From the NCBI RefSeq assembly GCF_040939455.1, contig NC_134108.1:18195501-18259500 (forward strand): a stretch of 64,000 nt of DNA. The letters are read 5' to 3'. Source of the DNA: Microcebus murinus. Its lineage: Eukaryota > Chordata > Mammalia > Primates > Cheirogaleidae. Position numbers and translations under genes: made by a program. Within the stretch, counting starts at the first letter, position 1; each line of letters begins with the position of its first letter. This document shows, piece after piece, positions 56,630 through 64,000 of the stretch. The notes under the pieces were generated by a model that worked only from the letters and a program-made list of their open reading frames with translations, searched no databases and had not been told where the DNA came from.

Positions 56630-59600
56630 AATAATTATTCTACCTTTGTTTATTGAATTATTTGATTTTTTTGCCGTTGAGTAGTTAAAGTTCCTGATAT
56701 ATTCTGGACATTAACCCCTTGTCAGCTATACAGTTTGAAAATATTTCCCTCATCCTGTAAGTTGTCTCTTCATTCTAATAGTTTTCTTTGCTGTGCTAAA
56801 GCTTTTTAGTTTGATGTAATCCCATTTATCTATTTTTGTTTTTGTTTTTGTATTTGTTGCCTGTGCTTTTGAGGTCTTATTTTAAAAATCTTGCCCAGCC
56901 CAATATTGCAAAGCATTTTTCCTAGTTTTCTTCTAGTAGTTTCATAATTTTAGGCTTCACATTTATGTCTTTAATCAATTTTTATTTATTTTTGTATCTG
57001 GTGAGAAGTAGGGTCTAGTCTCATTCTTTTGCATGTGGATATCCAATTTTATGAGCATCATTTATTGAAGAGAATCACTTTTCCTCAATTTGTGTTCATG
57101 GTACCTTTGTTAAAAAATCAGTTGGCTATTGGTGCATGAATTGATTTCTGGCCTTTCTATTCTGTTCCATTGGTATATGTATCTACTTTTATGGCAGTGC
57201 CATGCTGTTTTGGTTACTATAGCTTTGTAGTATATTTTGAAGTCAGGTAGTATGATGTCTCAAACTTTGTTATTTTTGCTCAGGATTGCTTTGGCTACAT
57301 GGAATCTCCACTTTAGGATTTTTTTTTTCCTTTTCTGTGAAGAATGTCATAGGTACTTTGAGAGGGATTGCATTGAATCTGTATATTGCTTTGTGTAGTA
57401 TGACCATTTTAACAATATTAATTCTTCCAATCCATGAATATGAACTATCTTTCCATTTATTTGTGTCCTCTTCAATTTCTTTCATCAAAGTTTTATAGTA
57501 GTCTTTGTACAGATCTTTCACGTCCTTGGTTAAGTTTATTCTCAGTATCTTTTTAAAGTGACCATTATAAATGAAATTACTTTCTTGATTTTTTTTTTCA
57601 GATAGTTAACTATTAGCATATAGCAATGCTGCTATTTTATGTTGGTTTTGTATCCTGCAACAGAATTTGTCTATTATTTCTAATAATTTTTGGTGGAATC
57701 TTTAGGGTTTTCATTATGTAAGATCACGTCATCAGCAAACAGAGATAATTTGACTTCCTCCTTTACAAATTGGATGCCTTTTATTTCTTTCTCTTGCCTC
57801 ATTGTTCTGGCTAGGACTTCCAGTACTATGTTGAATGTAAGTGATGAAAGCATCCTTTTTTGTTCCTGATCCCAGAAGACAGGCTTTCAGATTTTCCCCA
57901 TTCAGTATAATGTTATTTCTGCATTTATCATATATGGTATTTATTTTGTGGAGGTACATACCTACTATAACTAACTTATTAAGAATTTCTATTATGAAGA
58001 GATGTTGGATTTTGTCAAATATTTTTTCTGTAGCTATTGAAATGACTTAATGAGTTTTTTTTTGTTATTGTTCATTTTGTTTTTGAGACAGAGTATCTCA
58101 CTCTGTTGCCCAGACTTGAGTGCTGTGGCATCAGCCTAGCTCACAGCAACCTCAAAGTCCTGGGCTCAGGTGATCCTCCTGCCTCAGCCTCCCGAGTAGC
58201 TGGGACTATAGGCATGTGCCACCATGCCCGGCTAAATGTTTTTTTCTATATATTTTTAGTCAGCCAATTAATTTCTTTCTATCTTTAGTAGAGACGGGGT
58301 CTTGCTCTTGCTCAGGCTGGATTTGAACTCCTGACCTTGAGCAATCCTCTCACCTTGGCCTCCCAGAGTGCTAGGATTACAGGCGTGAGCCACCGCACCT
58401 GGCCAAAATGACTATGTGTTTTTTGTCTTTCTGTTAATGTGTTGTATTACATCTATAGATTTGTGTATGTAAATTATTTTTGCATCTGAGATAAATGCCA
58501 CTTGATCATAGTATATGAACTTTTTAATGTACTGTGGATTCAGTTTGCTAGTATCTTGTTGAGAATTTTTGCATCTATGTTCATTAGGGCTGTTGGCCTG
58601 TAGTTTTGTTGTTGTTGTTGTTCCTGCTGTTGTTTGTTTGTTTTCCTGTTGTGTCCTTGTCTGGTTTTAGAATCAAGGCAATTATGACTTCATAAAATGA
58701 GTTTGAAGAGTGTTCCCTCTTCTTCAATTTTTTGGAATACTTTGAGAACTGGTATTATTTCTTCTTTATATGTTTGGTGTAATTCAGCAGTAAAGCTGTT
58801 AGGTCCTGAATTTTATTTGATGGAAGACTTTAGTATTGATTCAATTTCCTCTCTCATTATCATTCTGTTCAGATTTTCTATTTGTTCATGATTTAATGAT
58901 GACAGGCTATATGTGTCCAGGAATGTATCCATTTCTTCCAGTTTATCAAATTTGTTGGTGTATAGCTGTTCAAAATATCTTTTCTAGTTTCTTGAGGTGC
59001 ATGATTGGTATTAGAAATATTTCTCTTTTTTTGATATAGGCACTTATTGCTGTAAATATCCCTCGTAAATCTTCTTTTGCTGTGTCCCATAGGTTTGGGT
59101 ATCATGTGTTTCCATTCTCATTTGTCTCAAGAAAAATTTTAATTTTTCTTTTAATTTCTTCATTGACCCATTGGTTTTGGGGGAGCACATTGTTTAATTT
59201 CCATGAATTTGTACAGTTTTCAACACTTCTCCTGTTATTGACTTCTAGTTTTATTCCACTGTGGTCTATACTTGATATTATTTTGAGTTTTTAAAATTTG
59301 TGAAGACTTGTTTTGTGACCTAAAATATGGTCTATCCTGGAGAATGTTCCATGTGCTGTTGAGAAGAATGTGTATTGTGCTGTTGGATAGAATGTTATGT
59401 AAATGTCTGTTAGGTCCATTTGATTTATGGTGCAATATATGTTTGATGTTTCTTTGTTGATTTTTGTCTAGATGATCTGCCCATTGTTAAAATTGAATTG
59501 TTTAAGTCCTCTAATATTATTATATTGTATTATTTCTTTCTCCTTTGGTTTAATAATGTTTGCTTTATATACTGGGGTTCTCTAGTATTGTTATATCCTC

Positions 59601-59960
59601 TTGTTGAATTGATTCCTGTATCACTTTTAGTTTTTGAATTCAAGTCTATTTTATCTTATATAGGTATGGCTACTATTGCTCACTTTTGGTTTCCATTTGC
59701 ATGGAATACCTCTTTTAATCCTTTCACTTTCAGGATTTAATATTTGTCTTCAATGGTGAGGCGACTCTCCTGTAGGCAGGATATTTTTGGATCTTGTTTG
59801 TTTAACCCTTTTGTTTTCTCTGCTATTTTTCAAAATTTTACTCATTCCATTTCTTATTGCAGTCTTGCACTCTAATATTCTTTACTGTGTTTTCAGCAAT
59901 CTATTCTACTTTGTATTGCTTCTAATTTGACCTTGTTTTTTTCTGATTTTTTTTTTCCTA
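56630..59960 (-). mobile_element. LINE L1 ORF2 fragment, antisense
   Basis: The plus strand reads as the complement of L1 ORF2 for about 3 kb. On the minus strand 57521-57270 encodes [20 protein letters not shown] and [16 protein letters not shown], the conserved carboxy-terminal ORF2 segment. The left end carries the typical antisense TTCTGGACATTA / CCCCTTGTCAGC stretch. Many stops and frameshifts mean it is dead. It is interrupted by an Alu at 58060-58404 and bounded on the right by another. Confidence 0.93.
58060..58404 (-). mobile_element. Alu, lemur-type, antisense, inserted in L1
   Basis: Poly-T-rich head, both arms, and the reverse complement of the lemur linker (AGTCAGCCAATTAATTTC) between them, ending GAGCCACCGCACCTGGCC. 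An imperfect target duplication AAATGAC occurs near 58039 and 58406. It splits the surrounding L1 ORF2 remnant, so it is younger than the L1. Confidence 0.95.
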
Positions 59961-60000
59961 CTTCAGCTTCTTTTCCTGATCTATATATAAAAGAAGTAGA

Positions 60001-60343
60001 GGCCGGGTGCGGTGGCTCATGCTTGTAATCCTAGCACTCTGGGAGGCCCAGGCAGGCAGATTGCTTGAGGTCAGGAGTTCGAAACCAGCCTGAGCAAGAG
60101 CGAGACCCTATCTCTACTATAAATAGAAAGAAATTAATTGGCCAACTAATATATATATATATATATACAAAAAAAATTAGCTGGGCATGATGGTGCATGC
60201 CTGTAGTCCCAGCTACTCTGGAGGCTGAGGCAGGAGGATCACTTGAGCCCAGCAGTTTGAAGTTACTGTGAGCTGGGCTGATGCCATGGCACTCACTCTA
60301 GCCTGGCAACAAAGGGAGACTCTGTCTCAAAAAAAAAAAAAAA
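60001..60343 (+). mobile_element. Alu, lemur-type
   Basis: Begins GGCCGGGTGCGGTGGCTCAT, carries the lemur linker with an expanded TA run, and has a poly-A end. Flanks AGAAGTAGA and AGAAATAGA look like a slightly diverged target duplication. Confidence 0.95.
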
Positions 60344-60355
60344 GAAATAGAGCTG

Positions 60356-60805
60356 GCTTTGGGGATATATTTATTTCCTAGGGATGTTGTAACAAAGTAC
60401 CACAAACTAGGTGGCTTAAAACAATAGAAATTTATTGTCTCATAGTCCTGGAGGCTAGAAATCCAAGATCAAGGGTGTCAGCAAGACCAGGCATCTTCTA
60501 AAACCTATAGAGAAATCCATTCCTGCCTCTTCCTACTTTATGATGATTTGCCAGCAATCTGTTGTGTTCCTTGGTTGCAATGAATCACTCCAATCCTCTG
60601 TCTTCATATGATGTTCTGTTTGTGTCTTCAAATGATCATCCTTTTATATGGAAACAAGTCACATTGTTTTAGAAGCCCACAGTACTCAAGTATCATCTCA
60701 TCTTAACTAATTACATCGGCAACCTAATAAGGTCGTATTCTGAGAGACTTATGGATTATGAGTTCAACATATCTTTTTGGGGAACACAATTCAACCCATG
60801 ACAGG
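60356..60805 (-). mobile_element. MLT1A-type LTR, antisense
   Basis: The plus strand reads TTTCCTAGGGATGTTGTAAC, AAGTACCACAAACTAGGTGG, TTTATTGTCTCATAGTCCTG, then CTCATCTTAACTAATTACAT and CACAATTCAACCCATGACA, the reverse complement of MLT1A from 3' to 5' end. Near full length. Confidence 0.9.
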
Positions 60806-61215
60806 CGAATCTGCTAAGGGCTCCTAATTCTGTCTCATCTTTTGTTTTTTTAGCAATTTCTATATTAAAAAAAAATCTTGGCAATATGTTTGGTTATATA
60901 GCTGCTTCTTGGCAAAATTTTTGTAGTGAAGTATTTATCACTTTTGGTTCCTGTTTCTATCTTAATTTTTATATCTTTATATTGATAATTTTTGATCTTA
61001 TTATAAAGTTAAGACATAGTTAACCATGTAACTTCTCTTAAAAATGCAAATTTTGCATTAAAATGCTTTCTAAGAAGAAAGTGATCTTGTATTATTAAAT
61101 AGCATGATGATTTTGAATTTTGTGTATGATACCTCATCTGAAGAGGTTAAACTTCAAACTTATTTCTTTAAAGTGTTAACATTAATTTTCCGATATTTAA
61201 GGTATATACTAATTG

Positions 61216-61617
61216 CTATAGTTTGCATGTTGGCCCCCTCCAAATGCATGTTAAAACTTAATCCTCGATGTGGCAGTATTGAGAGTATTTAATTGGTGAT
61301 TGGGTGGTAAGGGCTCTGTGCTCTTGAATGGTTAATCCATTCATAGACTAATTGATTAATGTGTTATCACGGGAACTGGTATCTTTATAGGAAATGGAAG
61401 AGACACCTGAGCTAGGACACTCACTCCCTTGCCATTTGATGTCCTTCACTGCCTCAGGACTCTACAGAGTCCCCACCAGCAAAAAGGCTCCCACCAGAGG
61501 CAGATCCTTGATCCTGGACTTCCCAGCCTTCAGAACTATAAGAAAAATAAAACTTGTTTCTTATAAATTACCAGTTTTAGGTATTCTGTTATAAGCAACA
61601 GAAACTGGACTAGGACA
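61216..61617 (+). mobile_element. MST-type MaLR LTR
   Basis: TTGCTATAGTTTGCATGTTG, TGTGGCAGTATTGAGAG, GTGATTGGGTGGTAAGGGCT, TTAATCCATTCATAGACTAA, CAGAGTCCCCACCAGCAAAA and AATTACCAGTTTTAGGTATT, ending AACTGGACTAGGACA. All blocks of MSTA/MSTB are present in order. Its 66-codon open frame is LTR sequence. Confidence 0.92.
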
Positions 61618-63653
61618 CTAATTCTGCTTTAGAATTAATGAGCTCCCACATTTTAAAGTGACTCCTAAAACAAAGGTTAGAACAGATTTAATCAGCCATG
61701 ACATATTGGATTTTTTATTTACAACATGAGTTCTCAAAACAGTAAATAATTGCAGCTAAGAACCTAGTGGGAGTTGGCTAAAATTTCTTCTCTAATATAA
61801 GCAACCTGCGTGGTTAGAGAGGCTCCTAGGTAACGCCATTTGACAAACTTTCTTTCTTTTTACTTTAAAGTTCACGATTAACCCTAGTTTGAAAAGAAAA
61901 AGAAGGCTTTAAAGATTCACTTACAAATATGTTATTTAGTAAAAGTTAAAAGACAGACTCTTTCATTATATGCAGTTCCAAAAATATTGCTACTAGATGC
62001 AGTCATTTGGAAGCTTGTCCAACTCATTAGTGAGAAAAGAAAGTATTAACTTTTCTTCTTTATCTATTGATTTAATATATTGCATGGTAAATTAAAGGAA
62101 ATGAGGAAAACTTCAGTCACATTCTCTGTTATTACAAGTACAGAATTTCGGTACTGATTTCAATGAGAATTCACGTCCGTGCATGATCACAGCTTTGAAT
62201 AAAAATTATCACATCAGACTCTGTCTGGCACCCACAAGTCAGGGGAGCCTTAAATAACAATGAGTTAAAGGAGGCGGGTGCAGGAGTGGACTTCCGGTAT
62301 TTATGATCCATCTTAGTTTGTTTCGTCTTAGAGCTCTCTTAAAATATACTTGTAGTCAATTCTTCTTTGAGGACTTCATTAGGTTGTGAAATACCTTAAA
62401 AGTGTGCTACAGACTTAAGTATTTATTTTTCATTTTCTTTATATTAAATAAAAATGTATGGTGAGAAAACATTGAAATAAACATTTTCAATGTATAAAAT
62501 ACATGAAAAATATCAGAGTCTAATATTTTAAACTTGGCATTGATTTAGCAATAAGTCTTCCTCTTATACTGAGATGTGTCTTTAAATGTCTGAACATAAT
62601 TTCTGGTTAGCAGAAACCATTACTTGAGAACATGTTATACTTAGCACTGTATGTACCTGAGGACTGGCTTAAATATGTATCTTGTCATCAAGTTTTCATT
62701 TTAACCATAATTCCTTTATGCATAGGGTCGACTATTGCACACATTACGTAGCAATGTTTTTGATTTATCATTAAATCATCCTCTTGTTAACTAAGATTGG
62801 ATAGAAATATGCTCAGGTAGCACCACAAAAACATTCTTGAGTGTTTAAAAGTGTTATGCTATGAAAAATTAGATTCTACTCCCACCTATTAAATTATGCC
62901 AAGTCACTAGCATGAGAGTACTACTGTAGTTTACAGCACAAACTTTTTATAAGAGAAAATTTTTTGGAGACTATTTAAAATTTTGTAACCAATAAAAAGG
63001 AGAAATCCATACACATTAACCTTCAATCAGATGGCAAATTAAACAGTATGTTGAATCGAAATTGAAGCCAGATTAAATCAACATTATTATATGGCTTCAT
63101 TTAAAGCAATTGCTGTATTCCTTTAAAAATCTGTAGGCTTAAATCACAATTTAACAGCATGACTAATGCTATACCAAAGACTCAAAAGCAAAGTTTTTAT
63201 AAAGGGAGAGAAATGACAGCTATAAATTTAGTGTGGTTCGAAAAATTCGGCAAAAATAATTGTACCACTAAAAGATAACATTATATGCTATCCTAGAGTG
63301 AATATAATCATCATTTATTTAAATTGTAATATATAAACACTTAAACCTCTAGGACAGGTTTGGCAGTGGTAAGAAGATCAAAAGATAATGGATTTGGTTT
63401 GGGAAAAGCTGATGGACTCCTAGAACAATGCCTGGTGGTATTAAAGTGATTTAATAGGAGACAATGGTTTGAGTTACTAATAGATAAATAGATAGTACCA
63501 GCAGTACTTGATCTGTAACTCTTACCTCTATCAGCTATAGTCTTACCTCCTGCTCCTCCTCCTCCATATATACATACAACTTGATGAATTAGAAAGAAGA
63601 ATCATGCCTTTATATGTTCACCTTTCAAAACAAAATCCTACATAAAAGAAATG

Positions 63654-63943
63654 GGGCCAGGAGCTGGGCTCACGCCTGTAATCTCAGCCCTTTGTGAGGC
63701 CATGTGGGAAGATTGCTTGAGGCCAAGAGCTGGAGACCAGTCTGAAAAACACAGCAAGATGCCGTCTCTATAAAAAATAGAAAAATTAGCTGGGCGTGGT
63801 GGCATGAACCTGTAGTCCCAACTACTAGGGAGGCTGGGGCAGGAGGATCACTTGAGCCCAGGATTTTAGGTTGCAGTGAGCTATGATGATGCCACTGCAC
63901 TCCAGCCGGGCAACAGAGCAAGACCTTGTCTCAAAAAAAAAAG
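63654..63943 (+). mobile_element. AluJ-type element
   Basis: Two arms without the lemur linker (TAAAAAATAGAAAAATTAGC joins them), degenerate head GGGGCCAGGAGCTGGGC, and an A-tail near 63933-63943. Confidence 0.93.
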
Positions 63944-64000
63944 GGTGGGGGGAAGAATAAAAAGAAAAAGAAATGGGTAGCTGGGTAGTTCGTACATATG

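Larger units (their letters stand above)
40451..64000. other. Upstream intergenic region
   Basis: No exon of a neighbouring gene was recognised. In human, RAB32 lies upstream of ADGB in the same orientation at a distance of several tens of kb, so its 3' end would be expected to the right of this window. Recognisable content is MIR, L2, L1, Alu and LTR elements listed separately. Stretches with nothing assignable include 41200-42590, 43910-45390, 46150-46610, 54000-56050 and 61620-63650. Confidence 0.75.

Noticed and set aside
57270..57521. 83-codon minus-strand frame with [12 protein letters not shown]
   Set aside because: L1 ORF2 fragment inside a decayed element.
40451..64000. RAB32 3' exon (expected upstream neighbour)
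   Set aside because: No Rab C-terminal coding sequence recognised; the expected distance places it beyond the right edge.
1..64000. CRISPR arrays, operons, prophage or plasmid functions
   Set aside because: No spaced direct repeats or prokaryotic gene structure; content is primate nuclear DNA.

Overview
The window is mammalian nuclear DNA, almost certainly from a strepsirrhine primate and most likely a lemur. Three Alu copies (12460-12795, 58060-58404, 60001-60343) carry an A/T-rich linker with a TTGGCCAA core that I know from lemur Alus. Older primate and mammalian repeats (AluJ, L1M, L2, MIR, MaLR LTRs, a TA-flanked mariner-type element) fill most of the rest. There is no prokaryotic gene organisation and no CRISPR array.

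The only protein gene I can support is the 5' part of androglobin (ADGB), on the minus strand. Six coding exons lie at 40096-40023, 17116-16954, 14133-14041, 10740-10669, 8973-8764 and 2396-2257. All ten splice sites between them are GT/AG, every phase agrees, and the joined frame runs from ATG through 250 complete codons plus two bases with no stop. The encoded protein is the N-terminal leader and the start of the calpain-like domain. The globin domain, IQ motif and C-terminal part lie beyond the left edge. Most of the reading-frame-sized ORFs in the window are chance frames in introns or repeats.

Layout: 1-2256 is partial intron 6. 2257-17116 holds exons 6 to 2 with introns of 1.7 to 6.4 kb. 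17117-40022 is a 22.9 kb first intron filled with L2, L1M, LTR and transposon relics and a possible 3'UTR-like retrocopy. 39750-40450 is a CpG-rich, TATA-less promoter island around exon 1; it contains a 67-bp tandem duplication, each copy carrying an RFX/X-box-like site, next to a G-rich tract. 40451-64000 is upstream intergenic DNA with no gene recognised, dominated on the right by an antisense L1 ORF2 fragment interrupted by an Alu, then another Alu, two MaLR LTRs and an AluJ.

I found no previously undescribed multi-gene system. The observations most worth a second look are the duplicated X-box unit at the ADGB promoter, a GC-rich antisense open frame running into ADGB exon 5, a 5'-only U2 snRNA fragment, the 3'UTR-like block in intron 1, and the nested transposon insertions.
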